DNA from: Phoronis australis
Lineage: Eukaryota; Phoronida; Phoronidae
Length of the DNA: 64,000 nt
Direction of reading: 5' to 3'
Assembly: GCA_002633005.1 (NCBI GenBank)
Contig: NMRA01000044.1
Coordinates: 273,469-337,468, forward strand
The notes beneath the pieces were generated by a model. The model was given only the letters and a program-made list of their open reading frames with translations, was not told the origin of the DNA and made no database searches. Shown piece after piece: positions 13,957-27,927 of the stretch (position 1 is the stretch's first letter; every line of letters begins with the position of its first letter). The position numbers and the translations under genes were made by a program.

Positions 13957-14397
13957 CAAGGCTTGGAATGACCAATGGCGAAAAACGCGGAAATTTGTAC
14001 GGCCGAAACATGCGCGCAGCCAGGCTTGAAAATGTCGGTGTGAACCTTTGACGACAAAATTCGGGAGGACTAAAAAAAATAAAAAAAAAAGATCGGCCTT
14101 AAGAAGCGTGCGTCTGCGTCTTTTTAGCTTGTCCGCCACTCCCACCTCCACACATTTTTGGCTGCAGAGTCACTATCCTAGATGCCCCGGCAATGTTGAC
14201 AATTTACGTTCCTCCGAAACATAAAGAGCAACTTCCGCTTTTCGAGGTGAAAGTCGCCGGCAACGCCGCGGTAAGAAATTTGCTGCGGAAGTTTTATATC
14301 AAATCCAACTTTTTTACGCGGAAATATAATAAAATACGCGGACAGAACATTTGAAAAAAGCGGAAATCCGCGTTTCCGCGAAAAATTCCAAGCCTTG
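13957..14397. mobile_element. hAT-like MITE with target-site duplication
   Basis: The 441-bp element has inverted ends CAAGGCTTGGAAT and ATTCCAAGCCTTG. It is flanked on both sides by the direct repeat TTTGGG (13951-13956 and 14398-14403). A second copy lies in an MCM7 intron at 41154-41624. The interior has no transposase-like frame; overlapping minus-strand frames of 120-124 codons are incidental. The hAT assignment rests on the style of the ends only. Confidence 0.75.
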
Positions 14398-17300
14398 TTT
14401 GGGAACACGACCAACTAATACCGTGTAGTTTTCCAGAAACATTTCAGGGATTACAGGAGAACGACACTGTCCCTATTCGAAAATGACTCCTAATTCATAC
14501 ACAACCTCAAAGTGAAGTGTGGCCTAGAATACAAGAAATGTCATTAAACTGGTAATGAATAAAAACAAGCAGCAGAACTGATCATTTAACCACATGTTAA
14601 AAGCCATAAACTACAACAACAACTGTTCTAAATTCATGAGCTCTTAATAAATGGTTTTATGTGAATGACTGGCAGCCAATGTGTCAATTGCTAGAAATTT
14701 TGAAGAACACATTGTTGAATGCCAAGCACTTCCTCATTATACCCCTCAAAAAAATCAAATGCTTTCAAACTTAACACGCTTCCTATACATGGGCACTTCT
14801 CTCACGTAATGGATGGGGTGCCACAACATCTTATCAATGCCACATCTTAAAAATTCAGATCAATACTACAACTGGGTAACTGAATACCCAAAACACTAAA
14901 AAAAATGTCTGCATGATGTTTTTGGGTGTTGCTGGGCGTAAGGTCCAGTTCCGGGTGTCCCAATTTTTTATTTTGAGATGCTGCCAACTATGACATCAAC
15001 CAATGACTGTAAGGACAAAACACCTACGAGGGTCGACGGCATGCCCCTTTCAAACCTTTTGTTACACGATCCCAATATTGTGGATCTTTCACCAAAATAA
15101 TATGAGGCAATCTATTATTAATTTCAGGTAAATGTATGCCGTTAAACCAGAAATTTATTGAACGCCGTGGTTCATCATAATTGTGAAATGAACTTGGAGA
15201 AAACTATTTCCCCAGCAAACCAAAAAGGAAATTGTAACACTGGACAGCATAAATAATTCATTAATTACCCATTTAAATCTGTACAGCTTGTCAAATCAAA
15301 CAAAATGGAGAACAGAAACTGGATTGCAACTAACAGTGGTTTTACTCAAACTTTTGGATTTACAGTTTTGTTAGAAACTGGCACCTAAGTCGGACGTTTC
15401 CTTGCTACAAATTTCACTTTAATACATCAAACTATATTTAAAACAGACACATCACAATTACTTCACTTCAGCATGTGTTAAATTAAAGTTAATCATTGAC
15501 CAGTGCATATTACTGTCACACAACTGAAGGCAGAACACAGAAATTTAGTGCATTTCACTTCAGATACTTGCACACCGATCTGCATAAGTAGTGAGTCATT
15601 CAATAGCCAAATTATATATATCACTCACTAATCACAAAAATAGTGCAGGCAATCAGACAAACCGGAACAATTGTGTAAAATTGGGGTGTTCTTGTGAGAG
15701 ATAAATGATGACCGCTTCAAACAACATGAGTCAGCAATGGTTAAAAAATTAGTGGCTCGTTAGGTAGATGGACTTCAAAATACCCGGTGGCTGGACATAG
15801 CAAACATAATGGTCAAATATCAAAAGAAACCATTGCAGAAAAGGTTTCTAAATAGTTCCCTAACGCTACATGGAGACCATGTGTTCAGTAACTGTGACAG
15901 ACCTATGTGATTCAGAACTGGGGTAGGGACTAGGGAAGCAATTCTTTTATTTTTTGCCAAGGGTGTGCTGCTAGAAAATTAGGACAATCACCTTTCACAA
16001 ACAAACATAAAAAGATCATACTAAAAAGTAACTATTTTATGTTTTTTTGGTTAGAAAAGAACTTCTTTTGTGGAGAATTCAATCCGAAAAAGAACCATTC
16101 GTGTGGACCATAACACCCATCTTAGCACCAAGTCCCATACACAACTTCTTTCCAAAAAAGGGCTCACAGCCGATTGGCCACAATAATTTTGAGTCCCATC
16201 AGTAACTTGCAGCTGATTGGCTACCAGTCACTGGTCATAGACTCATAGCTAAGGTCACAGTATTTCTGAGTGGGCTAAATGGAACATGGTTGATTTAGTT
16301 ACTGTCAGAATGGAGAGAATTACAACTCTGCACAAACAGGCATCAAATAAAGAAGCAACTGGAGTATTAAGTTCCAAGGATGTCACTTGATGATCACCAA
16401 GAATGCTTTTTATAACATGCACCAGAAATAGATCACAACACGAGGTATCACCATAGCGGTATCCTCATGCAACTGGGAAACAATGTTTAGGACCATACAG
16501 CGTTATTTTAATAAGGTCAAGGTGAAATTGCAAACTTGAGTAAATCAAGTTAGCAACAGTGAATCGTTGCATTGAAGTAATTGAGGATATTCGGATGTTC
16601 AGTGTGACGAATGACGTTAACGTTGGACCCAGTCAAATAACATTACAATGCCAAAGTTAAAAATAGCAATAATTAGGTCAGATTTACATAACAGTGTTAA
16701 TGTCTAAGCATAAGTGCTCGAAATGTTACCTGGTTGTGTACCAGGTAAACCTTATCATTTGCATGTGTCACTGCTGTCGGAACACACTGATTAATCACAA
16801 TTTTGTAAAAAATTTCAAGTTCAAAGTTGCCACTGTGGTTATCTGAATCAGAAAATCCAAGACAGGCAAAATTTTTGAAAATGTGATGCGACTGCATTTC
16901 TGTTCCACGTCATGTCATAATAGTGACAGAGATGTCATCACAAAACATCCGAATACATTTGGTCCATAGTGCTACCATAGGTAAAGCCAAAAAATATAGT
17001 TGGTTCAGGTCTCAATCTACCCATCTCATTTTGAAACATGTGCTTAACAAGTTAAAACAAAATAAAAATCGTATCAATTTCAGCCACGTCATTATTGCTT
17101 GCCTCAGGCATGTTTTCTTTTCAGAGAACACGGACAACTAAAATATGATGCATCATCGATTCGATTTTCCAAACAAAAACACCACCAACCATATTTTTTG
17201 GCTTAACAAGGAAAACTATATCACACAATAGAAAATAAACTTAAAAGGTGCCACCCTCAAAACAAGAACCAAGAGGATGGTAAAGATGCACAAAGTTTCA

Positions 17301-18064
17301 AAATCAACTGCATAAACGGTCTCGTGCCTTTAATTAAAATATTTACAAAAATCAATTCTTCGTCTTGTGAAACTAAGAGCTGTCATCAATTAATTCATAA
17401 TTCATTAGGCAGTCCGAGACAAAATTGACGAGCAGATTAAATTCCTACGCACAGCTGATCAGCAAATGAAGTCGTGTGACTCACTAGCAGTCACTCACTC
17501 ACACACACAAGAGACAACTCTGCATCATGGCTGTGTTTAATCTCTCAACTTAACAAAACACCTTGACAAAAGGGCTTGACATTGCAGCCCAGCAAATATG
17601 CCTTCAGGGGTTTACTCAGTGATATGTTAGATACCCCAGTTCCTGCTGCTTTGTTTTAAACAGGGAAAAGTGATTAGTCCAAGCCACACTGCAGACACAC
17701 TGGTGCCAGACTAGACAATATGTTACCTGGAAACTTGCCTGCAATGAAAACAGAACAGGTATCATTAAACAGTTCAGTTTCACGTAGCCACAGTAACCAA
17801 CCAGTATAGTCAATTAATAGACACTGTTCGAAAGTGGTCACTGAAAGACTATTTGTGACCTTCTTAGTGACAAATTAATTTTCTTTAGTCAGACCACAAA
17901 GAATTTTCAGTCTGACAACAGCATATACCAGATAAAACATTTCTTACATTTTTGGTATATAAATCAGTAAAAATAGCTTAAAATTACAGGATGATGTTAC
18001 CCCATGCAAATTTCAACATTAATTTACAAAATGATGAATAACCACTTTCCAAACACCAATCAGC

Positions 18065-18303
18065 CGTATTTACCCACAATGCTGCGTATTTACCCACAAT
18101 ACCGTGTATTTACTCACAATGCTCTGTATTTACCCACAATACCGTGTATTTACTCACAATGCTGCATATTTACCCACAATGCTGCATAGTGCATATTTAC
18201 CCACAATGCTGCGTATTTACCCACAATGCTGCGTATTTACCCACAATGCTCTGTATTTACCCACAATACCGCGTATTTATTCACAATGCTGCATATTTAC
18301 CTA
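18065..18303. repeat. 20-bp minisatellite, about 12 copies
   Basis: Unit TTTACCCACAATGCTGCGTA with CTGCAT, CCGTGT and CTCTGT variants. The phase is interrupted once near 18187 by a 7-bp insertion. Since 20 is not a multiple of three, the repetitive frames that run through it are not evidence of a protein. Confidence 0.95.
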
Positions 18304-18734
18304 AAATCTTGTGCCACAGTTGTACGCAGCGACCGTGTTAATCACTATTTTGCATTAACACAAGTTTTCCATTTTCACAAGAAAATTTCATTTTGCATAG
18401 CAATTGCAAACACATACATTGTTCTTCACTTGTGCCACTAGGCTCAGAAGTGTGTGAACCCCTTATCTATGGAGAACTTAAGGTCAATAATATGTGTTTT
18501 CCTACCTCCACAAAAGGGAAGAAAGAGTTAAATACGGGATGTTGGAATTCAAGAATATCAGATAAAAACACATAAGCACAGGTGTAGCGTAAGTCAGTCA
18601 CAGTATAATGCTAAAATTGGTTTAACGTTTCGTTTCGTTCGTTTCGTGGTGTAATTTCTGAAGGGCATAAATTATGTACAGCTAACATTTTGCTTCAGCT
18701 TAAATAATAAAAAATGAAGGCAACAATCACAACA

Positions 18735-18931
18735 GACCTTATGCACGCAGTCACCATTTTAAAATGAGCCTCTTTTTAGGTTAAAAAACAATGCATTTGA
18801 GACATAAATATAATGAGGCACGCGAACAAAAAAAATAATCACACTTTGTGTTATGACTAAGCGCAAAATGCATTGTTTTTAAAACCTAAAAGAGGCTCAC
18901 TTTTAAAATGTCGACTGCGTGAATAAGGCGT
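18735..18931. mobile_element. Foldback MITE with long inverted arms
   Basis: About 75 bp at each end pair as inverted repeats. The left arm includes CCTTATGCACGCAGTC and ATGAGCCTCTTTTTAGG; the right arm is its reverse complement with few mismatches (CCTAAAAGAGGCTCA, GACTGCGTGAATAAGG). Only about 45 bp separate the arms. No coding capacity. Confidence 0.85.
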
Positions 18932-19202
18932 ATACTGATATTTTGACAGTTTTTGCTAATTTCTCAACACATATATAGCAAGCAAATTTTGTATGAATTT
19001 TGCTTAAACTTAAGCATGGTGTATCCAATTAGATGTGAAAATTTCTAATATACAAATGTATAACATTTCTTCAAGTCACTGGCAAGACACTTTTATTCTC
19101 CCAAGACAATAAAAGAACATAATTGGTAACTCATTTCCAGACTCACTCTAATTCAATTACTTTTGAAATTTCCATATGCTCTTGCAACTGACCATTTAAC
19201 TA

Positions 19203-19305
19203 CCGTAATCGTTCGGGTTAACGCCCATGCTCAGTTAACCGCCCTCCCCCGATTTTTTGGATTCGCCAATTTAACCGCTCAGGGCGTTAACCCGAACGAT
19301 TACGG
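19203..19305. mobile_element. 103-bp MITE with perfect TIRs and TA target site
   Basis: It begins CCGTAATCGTTCGGGTTAA and ends with the exact reverse complement; the arms are 24 bp and the flanks are TA on both sides. The core, AGTTAACCGCCC then CCCCGATTTTTTGGATT, is the subterminal unit of the 1.8-kb element at 21989-23803. The TA duplication suggests Tc1/mariner-like mobilisation, which is inference. Confidence 0.9.
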
Positions 19306-20385
19306 TAATATCTTCAGATTTGTGGACATTGCGACCAATGTCTTTAAAGATGAAATAATAAATATTTGAAGACAACAAAAACAAGGTTCAAACACAAACA
19401 GCGCATCCTGTGTGGTAAAAAATGACTCACGCTTTATTTAACCACTGTTCAGTGATATAGACATTAATGTTTGAATTGTGATCAAATCTGAGCCAGCCAG
19501 ATAATTGTGTTGGGGCTGTGGCTAACAACAGACAAGAGACACCACACTCTGCCCCATTACCTGAGGCCACTCACACACCTGAGCAGAGTGAACTAAAACT
19601 GATCTGGCCAACAACTTGTAGATAACAGTGGAAGAGACAGACAAGAGTTTGTTTATTGTTCCACCATGACAACAGAGGTTGCTGATTAAAATAGTTGCTT
19701 AAGAGTGAAACCACAATATCACCTAGGAGAGGACAGAAAATGATTGTACCAATCGTCAATATACGAAAAAAATATGACATACACAAATGTGGAATTTTAT
19801 TTTCCATAAAATATAACTAATACCATAAAGCATTAATTATTAACTAATTAATTAATTAAAGACTTCTCCCATGGCTACCACCAGTTGTTTTAGATTTTGA
19901 TAACATTCAGTATAAGAAGTTAGCAACAGATCAATTCTGGCATAGTTTTGTCTTAAATAGATGAGATTTCAAAACAACAAACAGAAAATTGTAACTGGTG
20001 AGATTAAATTGTAACAAATAGAAAAATGTAATTGAATACAGCTCAGATAAAAAAGTGTAACAGCAACACTCATGTTTTTGAACAGTACAACTATTAACAG
20101 TCAAGACGGAAAAAATGACTATACGTTTCACAAACATCCACAGAGTATGACATGGGTTTTCTCAATAAATTTCCCATTCCATTACCCAAAAGTAAACTCC
20201 TTGAAATGTTTGCCTCTAAAACCACAACTTTGACAGCAAAATATACACTTTAGAAAGGCTCTATTTCCCAGGTTTCAGAAGAGTGCAATGTGATAGCCAA
20301 TCCACACCACAGGGCCAATACAATTTGTGTCAAAAACAGACCGTGGAATATTTTCAAATGTTTGAAATGGAAAAAAAAATCAAGC

Positions 20386-20640
20386 AGTTGACCTGTCAAT
20401 TAATGTAAACAGGAAATAGAGAAATATTGAGATCAACAGAAGGTTCAAACCACAAAACAAACAAGAGAATCTTGCAATGAGAAATCTTGGCTTGTGCAAT
20501 GGAACTACAGTACAAATTCTGCACTTTGGGACACTGAAATTCAAGCCAAAATTGAACTTTAAAGATACTGAACATAAGGACATGGTCAATTTTGGCATTC
20601 ACCATATTTCTGAAATATTGGACACTGTGCTGTGTATAAA
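20386..20640. repeat. Degenerate dispersed repeat, copy A
   Basis: Shares diverged blocks with 38336-38560 and 45045-45180: TTTGGGACACTGAAATT, then AATTTTGGCATTCACC and ATTTCTGAAAT. Family unknown; no coding potential. Confidence 0.45.
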
Positions 20641-20867
20641 TGGCGTCTGTACGTAAGACTTGGCAGTTCATAAAATTGTTGGAATTAGTTGGCAGGCAAC
20701 GTTATAATTGTTTCCCCATAGTGCATATCATCGAGGTGAATGATCGTTTGTTGTTTTCGTAATTCTGGAATTTGGGATGACCAACAATGGGCATTTTTAA
20801 AACTTGGTACAAAGTCCAATCTTGTGCAGAATGATTTGCACTGTCCTAAACTGGATTTTTTTACCGT

Positions 20868-20919
20868 GATGAGCATTATGGATGCATTTTTTTACCGTGA
20901 TGAGCATTATGGATGCATG
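20868..20919. repeat. Short tandem duplication, about 30 bp x2
   Basis: The block TTTTACCGTGATGAGCATTA with GGATGCA is repeated back to back almost exactly, indicating a recent duplication. Confidence 0.9.
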
Positions 20920-21988
20920 GGAACTGTTAACTCCCACAATTCATCACTCTATACAACTATCCAACCATAATTCATCACCCTGTATGCTGTATGACTATCA
21001 AATCACTTCGGAGGTGACCATCTTGCCTGTGTACCAGGGATTGGGATCAGCTTCTGTCTAAACAATCTAGCAGTAAACTGGAGTGATGTCTGCAACACAC
21101 ACAAGAACCTAGCAAAGCATGTTGAGCACATCTACTTTATGCCCGAGATGTTCATCGGTGAATCACACTTGGAAGTTTGAATGTCTCAGAACAACGACAT
21201 GCTCACTGACAAGTTAAAATTATTGTTCTTGAAATAGAGAAAATCTGATTGTTGCAACCCACATAAAAATTTTACAATAAAGCCTGTATTTCACCATGTT
21301 TAGTGGGCTAAAAAATAAAATCGCAAATTGGGCCTTTTACTCTCATAAAATCAATTCCACAATTTTCCTCAACATCATAAAATTCTATTTCTGTTACGAA
21401 CAAGTCACTGGGAGGGCTATAGTCCCCCACTTTTTTTCAGTGCTATGCCGCACATGGTCTAAAGGCGATGTACCGCAGGGGGCTGAGGGGGCTTTAGCCC
21501 CCCCCCCACTTTTTCCAGTGCTGCGCCGCCCAAGTATTGGAAACCCAGATAGTATACTGTCATGGTAAGGAATACTACGAGATAGGTTTTAAGAGAGTAA
21601 AAACCCAATTCGGTTTTAGCCAGCTAAACAGGGTGAAATGCCTCATTCAGAAAGCTGCAATAAAAATGGGCACAGCACACCATGACTAATATTTTCGAAA
21701 ATATGCAATCAAGTCAGGCAATGCCTGTGCATTCAAAGCCCACTAACCAATTAGCTAATCCATGACAAACCTAATCTAGCGCGTTATCTAATATGACAAG
21801 GAAATCTTATTATTACAGAGTTCTATGAAATATGGAATAGTAACGCCTCTTCTCTGCCCCTACACACAATTATCACTGCACGTTTTCTTGAGGTCACCAG
21901 ATTTTCTGAATAAACTACACTAGATCAGAGCATTAAAGTAATTAGACAAATCCAGAAAATTAATCTGCTTACTTAGACTTTTGTCCTA

Positions 21989-23803
21989 CCGTAAACGTTC
22001 GGGTTAACGCCCATGCTCAGTTAACCGCCCACCCCCTACTTTAGGTAGATTTTCGATTTAACCGCCCACTGCTCGGTTAAGCACCCCCCTGCTATTTTTG
22101 AAGATTTCCAGTTAAGCGCCCACCTCTCGGTTAAGCGCCCATCCCCGACTTTTAAAGAATGCAGATTTAGCGCCCAGTGCTAAGGAAACGCGCGATTCCC
22201 CGACTTTTAGAAAAAGATCGATGATCACTGTGAGCGCAACGACGCCGGGCCTCCGAGACGGTGGTTTAGAAATGTGAATTGCAATTATACAAGTAACGAG
22301 TTATTGTCTTGGGTCATGAACTCACTTCAAAATATTATACTTGAACGTTTTTGTCACTTTATTTTCTTCCCATGTTTGCAAAGTTTAAGAACGCTGCCGG
22401 CGTCAAAACCTCCGCTTTCAGCGACTTTGTCTGCCGCGCTGAGTTTTCGTCTGCAGTGCACTTGATAAAACATATATTCGAAAAAATCAGGCCAGAGAAA
22501 TGAGACAATGGAAGTATATGGTCACGCCCGTTTCTGTTACTTAGGACTGTCGCTATTCTCTTTTGATGTGTGACTTGTAGTGGTGCACGCGCGCAAGTTC
22601 CCACACTTCGGAGTGCATGTTACCTTGACACCAACATGTGATTGACAGGTGACTCGCACGTAGGCCCTACGCGCGTGCTGAATCCCGCCGCTATCTTTGG
22701 CCATAAAAAACGAGATGCATATTGAAAGAGGGCGTTATATTACTTGACGGCATTTCCAAGTCACGATTGTCAGCCGACTGAGACATTGCGCGCTAACAAC
22801 GGGACCGAACAGTGCCGCAGTGCGAAATTGCAAGTGGTATAAATAGGATAATCTGGACATCTTGCATGAAAAATAAATGTTTTTCCACCACGAAGTTTGG
22901 TAAGGTGATCGTTTATGAATTGAAACATCGCTGTTTTGTAACGTTTTATCGCATATTTATGCCGTGGCTCGAAATTTTATTCTCGATTGACGAGTGGCAC
23001 ACGGCCGCTTAACTCCGATTCTTGTCTTGGGCCTACTTCTTTGCCGAGCATGTTTGGCGCAACGGCAAGTGAGCGATGCCGGGCAGTCGAGATAAAACAG
23101 CAAGCCAAAGAACCATACGCTGAAAATGTCATTGCGTCACGGAGTGTTGACTATAAACATCCCAAACACAAAAACATCTGAATTAAGGTTTTCAAACTTT
23201 TATTACAACCAATTTTAAAACTGCTCTCTGACTATGAACTTGGCAGCTAGTACGACTGTAACCATAAATCTGATGTCTGCTTTGACCTCTGCAACACGTG
23301 AAGCTTGCACGCGCGCACTTTAGCAAGATGAAATAGTTGCAATCCAAGTAGAGGCTGCGTGGTCACTGGTCGTCTGCGACTCTGCGCTCTACACTACAGG
23401 GCTAAATAACAAGACTGCAGGACTGCACGGGGCTATTACTCAGCAATTCTGTAAATTTAATAGTGAATAACTAATCTGAGGGCATGACAACCTTTGTTAG
23501 GATCATCCGCTGTTATGACATTCTTCCCGTCATGTGGCGACGTGACGATAACGCTCTTTGAAAAGTGCTACGCGTTCCAAGTAGGCCTACGACTACGTGT
23601 GTGGTGTGGGTACTTAGATCACGAGGTAAGATTAACCGCCCAGGGCGCTTGCCTGTCATAATAAGCGCCCATGTTCGGTTAACCGCCCACCCTGGATTTT
23701 TTGAAGTTTCACGTTTGAGCGCCCATGTCTGGTTAACCGCCCACCCCCCATTTTTTGGGTTTGCCAATTTAACCGCCCAGGGCGTTAACCCGAACGTTTA
23801 CGG
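21989..23803. mobile_element. 1.8-kb non-autonomous DNA transposon, TA-flanked
   Basis: The left end CCGTAAACGTTCGGGTTAA is matched by the exact reverse complement at 23803, with TA on both outer sides. Both ends carry the AAACG variant, unlike the AATCG of the 19.2-kb MITE, which supports them being ends of one insertion. Inside each end lie direct subterminal repeats of about 50 bp built on GCGCCCATGTTCGGTTAACC plus GCCCACCCCC and a T-rich stretch: about four on the left (22010-22200) and two on the right (23650-23770). The middle is CpG-richer than its surroundings and has only short unrecognised frames, so no transposase is supported. Confidence 0.8.
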
Positions 23804-24166
23804 TAATTACAGTATGAAACAGCAAGAGGGTACTCGTATGAAACATCAAGAGGGTACTTGAATAGATGAGCTAAACAGGATGGTCTAATCACTTGTGCCC
23901 TGTACTCACATTGCACACGACTTTGTATTCTTGTAATCTATTGTTCTCTACGACTAATTGGTGTTCTTGATCGACTTTTGAGCTTAGCACTCGCATACAA
24001 GTCGTCGGCTGAAGTAGAGCAGGCCTCATTTTGCTCCGATTTCTGATCGACTCGGGAGGAATCCAACATATATCACTTTCTGTCTACTGTATACACGCTC
24101 TGATTGTTGTATTAAAGTCACCGTACACTAGTGCTTCAAAAACCAGCCTATGCAGACAAGATTTCA

Positions 24167-24262
24167 AAGCCCCTTATTCACTTGAACCTTAGTTTTCCCG
24201 CTTATAAGAACAAAAAGCCCATTATTCACCTACCTTAGTTTTCCCACTTACAAGAACAAGTA
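24167..24262. repeat. Tandem duplication, about 48 bp x2
   Basis: Two adjacent copies of a block with TTATTCAC, CCTTAGTTTTCCC and TAAGAACAA. Confidence 0.75.
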
Positions 24263-27200
24263 TGGCAAAGTTTTCTCCAATTCGAACAAAAATAATGGTC
24301 AAACCTCATTTTTTTATTTTTCAAACATCCACTGTATTCAGCCAAAATGTTCAAAAAACCATACACTAAGATTTTAAATAACCAAGTAAAATTGTCTTCT
24401 TTCTTACTCAAGTTGAAATTTTTGCCACATGGTGTTCTACCTTGAAGATAAGCTTTTCCAGATATTTAATAAAATTCTGAACTTGCTTCCTATTCAGTTT
24501 ATAAGTAATTTCTGGGCTTGGGATGATCTGAAACTTGCTATTTATAACTGAGCTTAATAAGTCAACCTTTAAAAATAAAGCAAAGGAGGAAGATTTCTCT
24601 GTATGAAAACTGGTTTAAGAGCCAACAAACTCTTGTAGTTGTTCAGGCAAATGAAATTTATTTTTTGTTCTTTCATGAGAGATCTGTCACACCAAATAAA
24701 TGCTTTATTAAACCATTATTGAATTCTATTCCATGGTAACCATCAGATGTTGTGAAATCGTGTGACAGGGCGATAACAACGTCAGCAGCCATTCAAAAAT
24801 GAGAAAGATCAGTTCTGGCAAATATTTAACAACAAACTGTAAGATTTCACCTTATTATGAACAATTTTAATCTCAATTCTGACAAAAGCATAAGAATACA
24901 ACCATGTTATTCGAAGCATAAATATACAATTGGATAAGGGCATTTTTAACATCAAAACCAGCGGGCACGTGAACACACTCAGTGTGGTGAAAAAACTTCA
25001 AAACTTCAAGAGTTCCAGGCATTCTCAAAAAATAATATTCAGAGATAGTAACAAATTCTTAAAATAATATAAAAGCTGTTGCATCAGGGAAGTTGTGAGA
25101 CGCACTGTACAAATTCAATCAATCATTTGGGTGGTCGACCAGAGCCAGACATATTCCAATAATTAAGCAATTAGGGAAAAAACAACAAAAAATCTTTAAA
25201 GATCGACAGTTTATCAGCAACAGCTCTTGGCTTACGTCAGATCCAGCCAGACAATCATTCATTAAAAAACAGACCAAGTCTACTGTATGAGAAAAGAGAG
25301 ACTGAGATAACACCGGCAATTAACGGATTTTGAGAAAAACAGGCCATCGAAATTAATTCAGCCAAGGCTCTAGGCTCAGACCATGACCAGTGGGGGTCTG
25401 ACAATGGATAGATACGGGGAAAGTTTGAAAGAGCACTCAACAGCAGAGTTTAGGCACTAAAGAGACCAGCAGAAGGGTCTCAGTCCTCTGAATCCACATC
25501 TCACGCTTTATAAAAAATCATCTCATTACAGAGGGTGGAGGCTGAAATTTAAAATCATCAATTTCACAGTAAACATGTAGATTTAACAGTGGAGCCTCAT
25601 CATCCCTTCAATACAGTGTGAAAAGTTAACATCAGTGTGATCAGGAGACAATGATGACAATAACAGCACACGAGTTATCATTTGGTCATCTTATTCAGAC
25701 ATTCACCATTCTACTAATTTGAGGGGAACTTCACTTCATTTACAGTAATCCTGATTTCTGAAACACATACATGTATGATTATTCACACCAAATGCATAAT
25801 GTTTTCGCGATGCCATCTGGCGATAACTTCGATGACCTGAGCACCAACAAGCTACAACGAACTACCTAGTCGGTTAACAACTGACAACATCTGAAAGTTT
25901 TAAATTAACTTTGCAGCTTACATCAACGCTTTTCCTTTATCAAAACAGCGAACAATTAAATTGTATTGTTAAGCAATCTCTTCCGTAATAAATCCCACGA
26001 CAGCATTATTGCCATACCACACCTGGTAGCGGCCACCACCTCACTCCACTAAAAGGAAGACATGGCCAATTTTGTTAAGTTCTAATTTCGACAAGCATAC
26101 ATGCTTGTATATTGACGAAAACAGAATGTCTTCCACTGAGGACTCATTACAAAGTAAAACAAAAAACAGCTCATTCCCATTAGCAAAACCACAAGCAGAA
26201 ATATCAATTACAGTCATGTAACATTAGGTGCCGCAGATAAATAAAAAACACACATGGAGAAAATAAGTTTTGTCAATTTCAAGAAAACGCTAATGTATGC
26301 GGCCTCCGGCGGTGTGGCGACATCATTTACGTATAACTGCTGGTAGATTCTTGCCGCTTAGCAAGCTACTGTTAACCCTTATGGACATTATGAAATATCA
26401 ATATGTAATTGTAAAAATAGCTGGACCTTGAAAAGTATTCATTAGCTCTGTCAATCAGGTATACCAATGGAGTTTCTCAGTCGATATATTTAGAAAAATC
26501 AAGTTGATGACGTTTCACTCAAGGACTACCAGACTTTCCATCAGGAGTTGTTACACAGATGAAGTACTGTCTCTGTCTGAAGAGAAATATTTCTTGTGTC
26601 AAATCTTGTAGGAGTGAGATCAGCACTACTTCACACCTGATGCAATTCTCGCCTTCTGCACGAGTATGTTTCGCACTGATCACTCTCCCATGCCGGGAGC
26701 TACGAAATAGCGTCACACCTCCAGATATGGCAGACAGGTCAGCAGCCTCACTTTCGCTCCTATGGAGATTCAAATGTTACCATCTGCCGTCTGAGAATTT
26801 ATTATTTCATATCATATTTTAAGTCATGTTACTGCTGCAATACTGGTTCCAGGAAGTGGAATAAGCTGGATAAATATTTATGGATGCGGGATGTTAATTT
26901 CATCTCTCCCGACAATAAATTCCATGATCAGCTGACACCACTGTAAAAATGTGCCTGTCGGGTGCACAGCGCCACCGTTGTATAATCGCTATAATTTTAC
27001 CTCACAGCCGAGAAGAGCGGTACTCGGTGGGAGTGCAGAATACAGGAATTAATACTCAAAATTATGTTCATCTGGGACTTTATTTAAGATCTAAAAAATA
27101 AATTATTTCACCCTCATTGATCACAAAAGCATTCTCCTTAACAAAAATATTCTTTACTATTACCGTAAAATCTAATCAATTTTAGACGAAACATTAATAG

Positions 27201-27556
27201 CCAAAATTGGTCCGTTTTCAATTTTCAAGGTGGTATGTTATATATCTGCCAGTCAAAATGAACACATTTTGTGACTTTGTAATTTGCAAGATGGTCATAA
27301 TTTCTCAAAATACAATTTCTCAAAATATTCCGTCAGGTGTTGGGGACTTCCACAACTTGAACGTGGAAAGGCATTAATTTGGAGCCGCGTATATTTATGC
27401 AAATAATAGGAAATAACTTTTCACTTGTCCTCCATATTGCGTCCTAAATGCGAAAGATTTTACTGTACACTTCTTTTCCCCAAAGCTTGGAATTCTACGT
27501 TAGCACAAGCAAAGTGCAAATCTATTTCGTTTTTTTGTGAAATGCCTTAAAGACAA

Positions 27557-27927
27557 CTATGCTAATGCATCGCAGGAACAAAACAACAATGCTATTTGAA
27601 AATCATGTACCCTAAACAAAGTGCAGTTGTATTCACTGACAACTTGTAAATGTGAAAAGAAAAAAAATCTGCAAATAGGTGACCTTTGCACTAATGACGT
27701 ACGTTGGGGGCTCACATAGCCCACATCATGCAGTGTTGTTCCCCAACATCATGACATGATACTTACTGGACATGGCCGAGTGATTTACGGAGGATCATTT
27801 GCGACACAAATATCGAAACACGTTTCGCACTTTTCAACCTATTTCATGCACACATCGTTGTGGTGTTTCTAACTAATTTGACCAAGCATTTCAAGCAAGG
27901 AACTAGAATGCAAATTCCACTTTAAAC
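27557..27927 (+). repeat. Dispersed repeat, arm 1 of a distant inverted pair
   Basis: The reverse complement of 34541-34915, 7 kb away. Near-identical blocks include CAATGCTATTTGAA, CATGTACCCTAAACAAAGTG and TTCACTGACAACTTGTAAAT. Two copies of one element in opposite orientation. The element class is unknown. Confidence 0.8.

Noticed and set aside
13637-14151. Minus-strand frames of 120-124 codons
   Set aside because: They overlap the hAT-like MITE and CCAAT repeats in two frames at once; no family resemblance.
18004-18341. Repetitive reading frames (YLPTM and IYPQ motifs)
   Set aside because: By-product of the 20-bp minisatellite, which reads in several frames.
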